Shown here piece by piece: positions 1 to 8,353 of a DNA stretch of 37,307 bases (positions are counted from its first letter, which is position 1; each line of letters opens with the position of its first letter). The DNA is from Acidobacteriota bacterium (GTDB taxonomy: Bacteria > Acidobacteriota > Polarisedimenticolia > Gp22-AA2 > AA152). Made by a program: the position numbers and the translations under genes. Below the pieces are notes generated by a model. That model made no database searches and was not told the DNA's origin. It saw only the letters and a program-made list of their open reading frames with translations. The stretch lies in the NCBI GenBank assembly GCA_003222305.1, contig QHVQ01000079.1, positions 1 through 37,307 on the forward strand. Reading direction: 5' to 3'.

Positions 1-410
1 AGACCCATGGCCGTGGCCGCTCTCTCGAATTCTTCCGGCCGCACGTAGAGGAGGTAACCGTAGGCACCCCTGCCATCGGCAACCCCACTGGACGCGTACA
101 CGTTGACCTTCGCCTCGTAGAGCTTGACGTGGATCTTGGCGAAGGCCCCCAGCTCGTCGTCGCCCTGGACCAGCAGAGCGGTGTGAGGCCCGTCGAGGAT
201 CCATCCCGCCTTCCTGGCGGCATCCATCATTTTCGAAGAATCCTCCGGGAAGAGAGTCAGCTGGGTTCGCATGGGTCCGACGGGCATGCCGGTGAAGGCA
301 AGCAAATTGACGCCCAGGCCCGCCAGCTCGGAGAGCAGCTGATAGGCTTCTCCCGGCTCGTCGTCGATGGTCGTGTAGAAATAGTCAGCGCGCCGGATCG
401 TGTGGGCCAT
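1..410 (-). CDS. ACT-domain-containing protein (3' end truncated by window edge)
   Basis: Reverse-strand reading from ATG at 410: MAHTIRRADYFYTTIDDEPGEAYQLLSELAGLGVNLLAFTGMPVGPMRTQLTLFPED..., an ACT-like pattern. Open at the window edge. Confidence 0.7.
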   Translation of the reverse strand, partial: MAHTIRRADYFYTTIDDEPGEAYQLLSELAGLGVNLLAFTGMPVGPMRTQLTLFPEDSSKMMDAARKAGWILDGPHTALLVQGDDELGAFAKIHVKLYEAKVNVYASSGVADGRGAYGYLLYVRPEEFERAATAMG

Positions 411-656
411 GCGTCCTCCTCCCCAGGATCTCAGGCCACGGGGAGACCCCGGCTCCCCTCAACCTGCGCCCCCGGTACTGCGCTTTAATGTGCTGGCCGT
501 GGTCATTCATGCGCTCTCCGACCCCGTGCTTCGCCAACCGCCTCCGTCCGGACCTCCGGGGCCGTCGCTGCGCGTGAGTCATTCTACTGCGGGTCTGCAC
601 CGGTTCAACAGGGATCGTGGGATGGCGCCCCCGCAACCGTGAGTTGCATCGACCTC

Positions 657-1811
657 CTAGTCGAGCCGCTTGCGAAACCGTAGGGAAGCCAGCAGCAGAG
701 CCGTGGCGCCGAAAGCGCAGAGGATCGACATCTCCGGCCAGAGGGTTTCCAGACCGACTCCCTTCAGGAAGACGCCTCGGATGATGATGCTGTAATAACG
801 AAGCGGAATGGCGTATGTCACGGCCCGGATGGGCGTCGGCATGTTCTCGATGGGAAAGATGAGTCCCGACAGGTAAATCATGGGCACCATCAGGAAGAAC
901 ATCGAGGTCAGCATGGCCTGCTGCTGGGTACGGACGAGTGTGGAGACCAGAAGACCGAGGCCAAGCGTGGTCATGAGGAACGGCAGAGTGAGGGCCACCA
1001 GGCTCCCAAAATCGCCCCGTAGCGGCACGCCGAAGAGGTAGACTACCAGAAGTGTCACCAGACCCAGGTTCAACATCCCGAGGAGGGCGAAGGGCAGGAG
1101 CTTTCCGAGCATCAGCTCCCAGGGGCGAATGGGAGTGACGATGATCTGCTCGAGCGTCCCAATCTCTTTCTCACGTACCACCGCCATGGAGGGCAGAATC
1201 ATGGTGGTGAGCATGAGCGTCATGGCCAGGACGGCCGGCACGTAGAACCAGCGGCTCTTCAGATCCGGGTTGTACCAGACTCGGGGGACCAGCTCAATGT
1301 GCCCCGGGGCTGTCCGCCGTAATTCCCCGGGCGCAGAGGAGGCGGCCAGGGCTTGGACTCGGCGTTGCACCCGCCGCAGGCTTTCGGTGGAGAGGATCTG
1401 AGTGGCATAGCCTAGGCCGAGGATGGCGGAGCTGGAGTCGGTACCGTCAACCAGGATCTGCACGCGCGGCTCGCGTCCGGAAGCGACCGCCTCCCCATAA
1501 CCCGACGCGATGACGAGCCCCATCTGCGCGTCGCCCCGGATGAGCCAGGTATCCAAGTCTTCCACGCGCTCTTCGGTCCCCACCTGCTTGAAATAGCCCG
1601 AGCCGGTGAATCGCTCGATGAGGGCGCGGCTGGCGGCGGTCCGGTCCAGATCCACGGAAAGCATCGGGATATCATTCACATCGCTGTTGGCGGCATACCC
1701 CAGAGCCAGGAGCTGAATTAACGGGCCGAAGATGAGCGCCGGGATCATTCGGCGGTCGCGGCGGAGCTGGAGGAACTCCTTCACAACGATTCGTCCCAAC
1801 CGGCGGCTCAT
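657..1811 (-). CDS. ABC-2 type transporter permease (YbhR/YhhJ-like)
   Basis: MSRRLGRIVVKEFLQLRRDRRMIPALIFGPLIQLLALGYA..., multiple TM segments, VVREKEIGTLEQIIVTPIRPWELMLGK motif. The 776-aa ORF in the track is an in-frame extension; the ATG at 1811 overlaps the upstream stop (ATGA). Confidence 0.9.
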   Translation of the reverse strand: MSRRLGRIVVKEFLQLRRDRRMIPALIFGPLIQLLALGYAANSDVNDIPMLSVDLDRTAASRALIERFTGSGYFKQVGTEERVEDLDTWLIRGDAQMGLVIASGYGEAVASGREPRVQILVDGTDSSSAILGLGYATQILSTESLRRVQRRVQALAASSAPGELRRTAPGHIELVPRVWYNPDLKSRWFYVPAVLAMTLMLTTMILPSMAVVREKEIGTLEQIIVTPIRPWELMLGKLLPFALLGMLNLGLVTLLVVYLFGVPLRGDFGSLVALTLPFLMTTLGLGLLVSTLVRTQQQAMLTSMFFLMVPMIYLSGLIFPIENMPTPIRAVTYAIPLRYYSIIIRGVFLKGVGLETLWPEMSILCAFGATALLLASLRFRKRLD

Positions 1812-2938
1812 GCGGCGGTCCCCTCGCGGCTGAGCCGCACGTAGGCCGCCCCAATCACCACCGTGGCGTAGAGGATCAAAAAGAGCATCGGCTCGCGGTA
1901 GGGGGAAAGCCCCGCCCCTTTGAGGATGACGCCCCGCAGGACGATGAGGTAATAGCGCGCCGGGACCGCGTAGGTCAGGGCTTGCAGCACCGGCGGCATG
2001 GAGCGAATGGGAAAAATGAAGCCTGAGAGGAAGATGGCCGGGAGCATGGAGAGTAGGGCTCCCACCTGGAAGGCCATGGCCTGCGATTCGGCCAGGGTGG
2101 AGACCAGCAGGCCGAAGCCGAGGGCTCCAATGAGATAGAGAAGGGTGGCGAGAAAGAGGGCTCCCGGCGGTCCCTTGATCTCCACGCCGAACAGGAGCCG
2201 TGCCGCTGCCAAAATCAAAGTGGAGGCGAGGAGGGAGATGACGAGGTAGGGGATGGTCTTGCTGAGGATGAGCTGGAGAGGGCCCAGCGAGGTCACCCGA
2301 ATCTGTTCCATGGTCCCGCGCTCTTTTTCCCGCACCACCGACAGCGCCGTAGAAAGGACCGCGGTGAGCATCAAGATGAAGCCCATGAGCCCCGGGACGA
2401 GGAAGTTGGTGGAGCGCAGCTCCGGGTTGTACCAGACCCGGGGGCGGGCGCCGTCGGGCGACGCGGGCGCGGGAGCCGCTTCGGGGAAGATGCGGGTCAA
2501 CCTCGCGGCGTTGGCTTCCGCCACGAGCGCCGAGGCGTATCCCAGCACCGTGGAAGCGGTGCTGGCGTCGGTCCCGTCCAGGATGAGCTGGATGGGAGCG
2601 GAGCGCCCCGCCGCGAGGTCGCTCGCATAACGCTCCGGAATTACCAGGATCGCCTTCGCCTGTCGCAGGCGCGTGATGCGCTCCAGGTCGGCGCCCGAGG
2701 CCAGGTCGGCGGCCAGGTCGAAATAGGTGGAGTTTACGAAGGAGGCAGTCAGGTCCCGGCTGGCGGCGGTGCGGTCGCGATCCTGCACCGCGAAGAGAAC
2801 GTGTCGCACGTCGAAGTTCAGGGCGTATCCGTAGAGCAGCAGCATGAAGGTAGGGATCCCCAGCAGCATCACCAGGGTCAGAGGATCGCGGATCACATGG
2901 CGCACCTCCTTGCGCGCCACCGCCCAGGCTCTTCTCAC
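1808..2938 (-). CDS. ABC-2 type transporter permease (YbhS-like)
   Basis: 376 aa: ARKEVRHVIRDPLTLVMLLGIPTFMLLLYGYALNFDV..., VVREKERGTMEQIRVTSLGPLQLILSK, C-terminal TM segments. Confidence 0.9.
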   Translation of the reverse strand: MRRAWAVARKEVRHVIRDPLTLVMLLGIPTFMLLLYGYALNFDVRHVLFAVQDRDRTAASRDLTASFVNSTYFDLAADLASGADLERITRLRQAKAILVIPERYASDLAAGRSAPIQLILDGTDASTASTVLGYASALVAEANAARLTRIFPEAAPAPASPDGARPRVWYNPELRSTNFLVPGLMGFILMLTAVLSTALSVVREKERGTMEQIRVTSLGPLQLILSKTIPYLVISLLASTLILAAARLLFGVEIKGPPGALFLATLLYLIGALGFGLLVSTLAESQAMAFQVGALLSMLPAIFLSGFIFPIRSMPPVLQALTYAVPARYYLIVLRGVILKGAGLSPYREPMLFLILYATVVIGAAYVRLSREGTAA

Positions 2939-3879
2939 GGTGCACCGCCCGCGGCAGGACCGGCTTCGATGGTGTGGATGAACACATCTTCCAGCGAAGG
3001 GATGATCCGCTCCACCCTCGCAGGAAGATTGTGCTGTCGCTCCAGGATCGCCCGAGCGCTCAGGCAGGCCTTCTCCGCATCACCCACCACCAGGTGCAGC
3101 CGAGTGCCGAAGGCGGAGGCTTCCAGAACCCAGGGCTCGCCCTCCAGAGCGTCCAGGGCTTCCAGGTAGCGGGGACAGGAGATTTCGAGGATGGCCCGCC
3201 CCGCGAAGACCTGCTTCAGAGACGGAATGCTCCCCAGCGCCGCCAGGCGTCCCGCGTGCATCAGCGCAATGCGATGGCAATGCTCGGCCTCGTCCAGATA
3301 GTGGGTGGAGACGAGAATGGTGACTCCCTCGGCGCTGAGCCGATCGATGATCTCCCAGAATTGACGCCGGGAGATTGGATCGGCGCCTCCGGTCGGCTCG
3401 TCCAGGAACAGGACGCGGGGACGATGGAGTAGCGCGCAGGCCAGCGCGAGGCGCTGTTTCCAGCCGCCGGACAGAGTCGCCGTGAGCCGATGGTCGAGGC
3501 CCAAGAGCCCCGCCATCTCCAGCGTCTGCGCGGCGCGGGTGGAGAGATCCTCACCGCGCAGCGAGTAGACGCCCCCGAAGAAGCGCAAGTTCTGGGCCAC
3601 CGTGAGGTCGTCATAGAGGCTGAAGCGCTGGCTCATGTAGCCGATGCAACGCTTGACTCCCTCCGGATCGGCCGCCACGTCGATTCCCAGCACCCGGGCC
3701 GATCCGCCGGAGGGCTTCAGGAGGCCGCAAAGCATCCGGATGGCCGTGGATTTTCCCGCCCCGTTGCTCCCCAGAAGACCGAAGACTTCCCCTGCTTCCA
3801 CCGAGAGGGTAAGGTCGTCCACCGCCTTGAAAGGGCCGAAGTGCTTGGAGAGTCGGAAGGTTTCCACCGGGCGCTCCAT
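2935..3879 (-). CDS. ABC transporter ATP-binding protein (resembles the second NBD of YbhF)
   Basis: Walker A GSNGAGKST, signature LSGGWKQRLALA, Walker B VLFLDEPTGGADP, H-loop STHYLDEAE. Confidence 0.93.
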   Translation of the reverse strand: MERPVETFRLSKHFGPFKAVDDLTLSVEAGEVFGLLGSNGAGKSTAIRMLCGLLKPSGGSARVLGIDVAADPEGVKRCIGYMSQRFSLYDDLTVAQNLRFFGGVYSLRGEDLSTRAAQTLEMAGLLGLDHRLTATLSGGWKQRLALACALLHRPRVLFLDEPTGGADPISRRQFWEIIDRLSAEGVTILVSTHYLDEAEHCHRIALMHAGRLAALGSIPSLKQVFAGRAILEISCPRYLEALDALEGEPWVLEASAFGTRLHLVVGDAEKACLSARAILERQHNLPARVERIIPSLEDVFIHTIEAGPAAGGAP

Positions 3880-3884
3880 CGCCC

Positions 3885-5249
3885 CTACCTTCCCAGAGCG
3901 CGATCCAGACGCGCCAACGCCAGACGCTGCCCGGAGAGACTCGTGGTGCGCTGGAGCCCCGCGCGCAATAGGGCGGTCTCGGCATCCAGCAGCTCCGACG
4001 AGGGGATGACTCCCGCCCGGAAACGCTCGGAGGCGACCCGGCGGTTTTCCTTCGCGGCCTCGAGATTCTTGTCGGCCAGCTCCACCTCTTCGATGGAGTT
4101 CTTCAGGTCCAGGGTTCGGCGGTTCACTTCGAAGCGGATCTGCCGGTCCAGCTCCTCGAGCTGCTGATGGGTGGCCTCTCTATCGGCTTCACCGGCGGCC
4201 ACTGCCGCCGCGGTGCGCCCGCCGTCGAAGACGTGCAGCGAGAGGCTGAGAGTGGCGTCCCAGTCGTCGTGCCACCCCTCCTCCGGCGGGAAAAAGCGGA
4301 GGTTGGGGTTGAGCACTTCATAACCGGCGGAAAGCCTGGCCTGGGGAAAACGCTCCGCCCTCTCCACGCGCACTCTGGCCTCGGCGGCTTCGACCCGAGC
4401 TTTCAACGCCGCCCGGTCGTTGCGCCGCGCCAGCGCCTCCGCCACGAGCTGCTCGAGATCCTCCCGGGGAACCTTCAACGGCTCCAGCGCTTCCGTCGGC
4501 TCGATCTCCGAATCGGAGCCCAGCCCAAGGAGCCGCAGGAGATCGGCCTGCGCGACCTCCGCGTCGCTGGCAGCGCGGATCCTCGCCAGCTCCGCCTCGT
4601 CTCGCTCCACTTGCACCGCGAGAACTTCGTTGCGGGCGGCAAGTCCCTGGCGCTGACGGGCGAGAGCATCCTGAAGATGGGCGTCGTAGGAAGCGACCGC
4701 CTCCCGGAAGACGCGCTCGCTCTCCTGCGAGGTCAGGAGGTCCCAGTAGGAGGCGGTGGCCTCCAGGACGAGATCCCCCGCTCCCGATTCCAAGTCCTTC
4801 TGGGAGGCGTTGCGCTCTTTTTCCGCGGCCAGGAGCCGGCCGGCGATCCGCCCGCCGGTGAAGAGCGGGAGCGTCAGGCCGAGCCTTGCCGCGTAACGAT
4901 TCGGCAGGTCGGGGAAGATCGCGGTGGGGCCCTGGGGAGGTGGAAAGGGCGCCACGAACTCGGGGACGTGGGATAGTCGGCTGGCCTGCGCCGAGAGGTC
5001 CAGCTGAGGCAGCCGCTCCGCGCGCGCCCCGCGCACCTGCGACTCGGCTCCCTCCTGGAGGGCCCGGAGCTGCCGGAGGCGCGGGGAGGCCCTGCGGGCC
5101 CGCTCGATGACCTCGGCGAGGCCCAGCCGGACGGGCGTGAGAGTAGGAGGCGCGGCGCTATCCTCCGCTCGTGCGCCGCCTACGGCGAGCAGGGTGCCTG
5201 CCGCGAGACTCGGGATCCAGAGGAGAAAACCACCGGGCCTTCGATTCAT
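3885..5249 (-). CDS. TolC family outer membrane efflux protein
   Basis: 454 aa with signal peptide, alternating coiled-coil repeats, YAARLGLTLPLFTGGRIAGRL and SLSLHVFDGGRTAAAV motifs typical of TolC duplicated halves. Confidence 0.9.
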   Translation of the reverse strand: MNRRPGGFLLWIPSLAAGTLLAVGGARAEDSAAPPTLTPVRLGLAEVIERARRASPRLRQLRALQEGAESQVRGARAERLPQLDLSAQASRLSHVPEFVAPFPPPQGPTAIFPDLPNRYAARLGLTLPLFTGGRIAGRLLAAEKERNASQKDLESGAGDLVLEATASYWDLLTSQESERVFREAVASYDAHLQDALARQRQGLAARNEVLAVQVERDEAELARIRAASDAEVAQADLLRLLGLGSDSEIEPTEALEPLKVPREDLEQLVAEALARRNDRAALKARVEAAEARVRVERAERFPQARLSAGYEVLNPNLRFFPPEEGWHDDWDATLSLSLHVFDGGRTAAAVAAGEADREATHQQLEELDRQIRFEVNRRTLDLKNSIEEVELADKNLEAAKENRRVASERFRAGVIPSSELLDAETALLRAGLQRTTSLSGQRLALARLDRALGR

Positions 5250-6229
5250 GGCCGTGTCCCCTCGGTCGGGGCTCCCGCTCGCTGGGCCTCCCGAATCCGG
5301 GCGATAAATACGTCCTCCAGCGTCGGCATGGTGACCCGGAGCCCCTGCACCTGAATCCCTGCGTCACGCAGAAGCCCGGAGATCCTCGCCGCCTCGGCCT
5401 CAGCGCGCCCCGGAGGAACGTCTCCCAGGGTCAGATGGAGCCGCTCGCCGAAAGTCTCAACTTCCGTCACCTGCGCATCGAGCCGCAGGATTTCAGCCGC
5501 CTTCCGGCGGGGCGAAGCGAGCAGCTCCAGCGTGGCGCCCCGGGGGAGTTCCCGCAGCGCGTCGGGAGCGTCCACGGCCAACAGCCTTCCTCGGTCCAAG
5601 AGCGCCACGCGATGACAGCGTTCCGCCTCGTCCAGATAAGGCGTAGTGAGAAGCAGGGTGAGGCCCTGGCGCTGCAACCGCACGAGAATCTTCCAGAATT
5701 CTCGTCGCGAAACCGGATCCACCCCCGTGGTCGGCTCGTCCAACACCAGCAGTTCCGGGGTGTGGATGAGGGTGCAGGCCAAAGCCAGCTTCTGCTTCGT
5801 GCCGCCGGAGAGGCGGTCGGCCAGGCGGTCCCGGAATGGCGCCAGGCGGAGCATCTCCAGCAGCTCCTGGCGGCGCGCCCTCCATCCCTTGACGGAGTGA
5901 ATCTCGGCGAAGAAATGGATGTTCTCGTCCACCGAGAGATCGCCGTAGAGGGAGAAGCGCTGCGCGAGATAGCCGATCTTCTCGGAGAGCTTTCTCCGGC
6001 CGCCGGTCGGATCCAGACCGCAGGTGACGACCCGACCCGCGTGGGGGCGCAGCAGTCCGAGGATGAGGCGCAGCGTCGTGGTCTTTCCGGCGCCATCAGG
6101 CCCGATCAGCCCGAACATTTCACCGCGTCGCACCTGGAACGAAAGGTCATCCACCGCGATGAGGGGACCGTAGCGCCGCGTCACCCCTTTCACCTGGATG
6201 AGCATCGCTTCGTCTCCGGTGCGGCTCAT
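5246..6229 (-). CDS. ABC transporter ATP-binding protein (resembles the first NBD of YbhF)
   Basis: Walker A GPDGAGKTT, signature LSGGTKQKLALA, Walker B LLVLDEPTTGVDP; H-loop position reads TTPYLDEAE. Confidence 0.92.
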   Translation of the reverse strand: MSRTGDEAMLIQVKGVTRRYGPLIAVDDLSFQVRRGEMFGLIGPDGAGKTTTLRLILGLLRPHAGRVVTCGLDPTGGRRKLSEKIGYLAQRFSLYGDLSVDENIHFFAEIHSVKGWRARRQELLEMLRLAPFRDRLADRLSGGTKQKLALACTLIHTPELLVLDEPTTGVDPVSRREFWKILVRLQRQGLTLLLTTPYLDEAERCHRVALLDRGRLLAVDAPDALRELPRGATLELLASPRRKAAEILRLDAQVTEVETFGERLHLTLGDVPPGRAEAEAARISGLLRDAGIQVQGLRVTMPTLEDVFIARIREAQRAGAPTEGTRP

Positions 6230-7200
6230 GGAGACTTTTCCGCGAGGCGAAGCCGGGCCTCGGCGGGCATCCCCGGCTTGAAGAGACCGTCGGCATTGTC
6301 CAGCTGCACCTTCACTCTGAAGACCAGCTTGACCCGCTCGTCGTGCGTCTGAACGTTCTTGGGAGTGAATTCGGCCTGTGAGGCGATAAACGAGATCCTA
6401 CCGCTCCGCTCCTGGCCCGAGTCGGTGATCACCTTCACCGCCTGACCGATCCGGATGCGGGACAGGTCCGGCTCGGCCACGTAGGTGGTGAGCCAGGCAT
6501 GGGCCAGATCGATCACCACCAGCAGTGGAGTTCCGGCTGGGACGAGCTCCCCCTGCTCCATCAGCTTCTCCGTGACCACGCCGGACACCGGGCTCGCGAC
6601 GGTGGCATCGTGCAGCTGCTGCTCGAGCTGGGCGATGCGGGCCTGCGCCGCCTGCAGGCGGGCTCGGGCGGCATCAATCTCCTCCCGGCGGTTTCCCGCC
6701 TGGAGGCGCTTGAGCCGCTCTTCCGCCGCGCGCTCGTTCGCGGCGGCGGCATCCCGTCGGGCGCGAGCATCATCCCGGGCCTTGGCCGTGCCGGATCCGG
6801 AATCAAGGAGCCCCTGCATGCGCCTGAGATCCAGCTCCGCAGCATCGAGCTCCGCACGGCTCCGGTCCACCAGGGCGCCCGCCTCGGCGATCTCCTCCTT
6901 CCGGGACCCCGCTTGACGGAGCTTCAAGTCGGCTTCTGCCTGGCTGCTCTCGGCCCGGGCGCCGTCCAGGGCGAGACGAAGGTCCACGGTATCGATGTTG
7001 GCGACCACCTGATCCGCCTTTACCATGTCCCCCTCCTTCACGGCCAGGTGCTCCAGCTTCCCGCCTACCTTCGAAGCGATTCTCACCTCGGTGGCCTCCA
7101 CATGGCCCGAGACTCTCAGCTCGGAGGGAGGGCCGCCGGATGCACAGGCTGAGAGCAGGGGGACGCACAGAAACCGAAAGAGGAAGGATCGGCGCTTCAC
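6226..7200 (-). CDS. HlyD/YbhG-family periplasmic adaptor (membrane fusion) lipoprotein
   Basis: GTG start VKRRSFLFRFLCVPLLSACASG (lipobox-like LSAC), biotinyl-lipoyl-like GKLEHLAVKEGDMVKADQVVANID, long coiled coil, VASPVSGVVTEKLMEQGELVPAGTPLLVV. The upstream in-frame ATG at 7254 is less likely. Confidence 0.87.
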   Translation of the reverse strand: MKRRSFLFRFLCVPLLSACASGGPPSELRVSGHVEATEVRIASKVGGKLEHLAVKEGDMVKADQVVANIDTVDLRLALDGARAESSQAEADLKLRQAGSRKEEIAEAGALVDRSRAELDAAELDLRRMQGLLDSGSGTAKARDDARARRDAAAANERAAEERLKRLQAGNRREEIDAARARLQAAQARIAQLEQQLHDATVASPVSGVVTEKLMEQGELVPAGTPLLVVIDLAHAWLTTYVAEPDLSRIRIGQAVKVITDSGQERSGRISFIASQAEFTPKNVQTHDERVKLVFRVKVQLDNADGLFKPGMPAEARLRLAEKSP

Positions 7201-7204
7201 GGCG

Positions 7205-7864
7205 TCACCTCCGTTTGCGGACAGTCTTGAGGGGCTCATCCGCCTGCAGCGCACGGCTCATCAGGTTCTGGAAGTGAGCCACGTACGCCGCGGAGGCGGG
7301 GAGCCTCACCGGAAGCCTTCCCTCGCGCGCAAACCGCTCCCTCAACGGCTGGGTGGCGAAAAAGAAGACCAGCCCGCCGATGAGGCTGATGTGGGTGAGG
7401 ATGGGATCTACCCGACGGAACGATCTTTCGCGAATTCCACCTTTCACAATTTGCTGCACGGCCGCAAGGACAGCGAGGAAATAGGGGATAGTCCTCTCGT
7501 CCAAATGATGACCCCCGGAGAGGACCTCTCGCAGGATCATGGCAGGAAGGCCGGGTCGGTGATCGACCATCTCGGCGAACAGCGAGACGAAGGTCTTCAG
7601 GCGCTCGGGGGCCGGCCGGGAATCCGCCTTGAGGCCCTCGATCCGTTTTAGGGTGGGCTCGAAGGTCTCCGCCAGGATGGCCCGATAGAGCCCGTCCTTG
7701 CCCCGAAAGTGGTAGCTGATCATTGCCTTGTTGACCTTCGCGCCGCGGGCGATAGCGTCCACCGAAGCACCGTCGAACCCCCGCTCGGCGAACAGCCGGG
7801 TGCCCGCGGCAAGCAATGCCTCGCGGGTGGCTTCCGATTTTTTCTTCAGGCCAATGCTTTTCAA
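7205..7864 (-). CDS. TetR/AcrR family transcriptional regulator (CecR/YbiH-like position)
   Basis: ALLAAGTRLFAERGFDGASVDAIARGAKVNKAMISYHFRGKDGLYRAIL is a classic TetR HTH. TTG start. Confidence 0.93.
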   Translation of the reverse strand: MKSIGLKKKSEATREALLAAGTRLFAERGFDGASVDAIARGAKVNKAMISYHFRGKDGLYRAILAETFEPTLKRIEGLKADSRPAPERLKTFVSLFAEMVDHRPGLPAMILREVLSGGHHLDERTIPYFLAVLAAVQQIVKGGIRERSFRRVDPILTHISLIGGLVFFFATQPLRERFAREGRLPVRLPASAAYVAHFQNLMSRALQADEPLKTVRKRR

Positions 7865-7879
7865 TTGAAATAGTTACGG

Positions 7880-7907
7880 ATTCTATTCAATCAACCATTT
7901 AGTTCAA
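7880..7907 (-). promoter_or_regulatory. Putative sigma70-type promoter of the tetR-exporter operon
   Basis: Minus-strand TTGAAC (7902-7907), 16 nt, TAGAAT (7880-7885); start codon at 7864. Confidence 0.55.
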
Positions 7908-7915
7908 CTAAACGG
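7895..7915. promoter_or_regulatory. Putative TetR operator palindrome
   Basis: CC-A-TTTAGTT-C-AACTAAA-C-GG: perfect 15-nt palindrome TTTAGTTCAACTAAA (7898-7912) plus two matching outer pairs, directly upstream of the tetR gene and overlapping its -35 box. Confidence 0.65.
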
Positions 7916-7981
7916 ATGTTTTGAATGTACCGCGGCGGGCTTCCTCGGTCAACCGCTTTCTTGATGGAATTCTAAGAATCC

Positions 7982-8353
7982 CTAGTCCTCGGGGATCTCC
8001 GAAGGGTCGAAGCCGCCCAGGAATTCAGCCATCTCGTCGGCGCTGGTGCCTTCCTGTTTGTCGCGGTTGATGAATTCCTGGATCTCGTCTTCCAGCCTGA
8101 CCGGCTGCTCCTCCGCCGGAGGCGGAGCGGCTTTCTTGACCCGCCGCATTTTGCGGCGCTCGCGGCGAGCCTCGTCGGCATCCTGGGACGAGCCCATCTC
8201 CCGAGACTGCGAGGGGAGCGTCGAAGGGGGCGGGTCCGGAAACTCGGTGGGCAAAGACTCGGGGGAGGGGAGGAAGCCATCGATGGGGAGGCGCGCTTTC
8301 GAGAGGCGAATCTCGCGCTCCAGGCGCCGGAACAGTTCCAGCTGGCTCTTCAT
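7982..8353 (-). CDS. Hypothetical protein (123 aa, charged, acidic C-terminus)
   Basis: ORF with ATGA overlap to the upstream TPR gene; no family recognised. Confidence 0.65.
   Translation of the reverse strand: MKSQLELFRRLEREIRLSKARLPIDGFLPSPESLPTEFPDPPPSTLPSQSREMGSSQDADEARRERRKMRRVKKAAPPPAEEQPVRLEDEIQEFINRDKQEGTSADEMAEFLGGFDPSEIPED

Noticed and set aside
1812-2987. N-terminal 392 residues of the 776-aa ORF (657..2987)
   Set aside because: Out-of-frame reading through the neighbouring permease gene; the real permease starts at ATG 1811.
5171-6352. 393-aa plus-strand ORF opposite the ABC ATPase gene
   Set aside because: Antisense shadow; the minus strand has intact Walker motifs.
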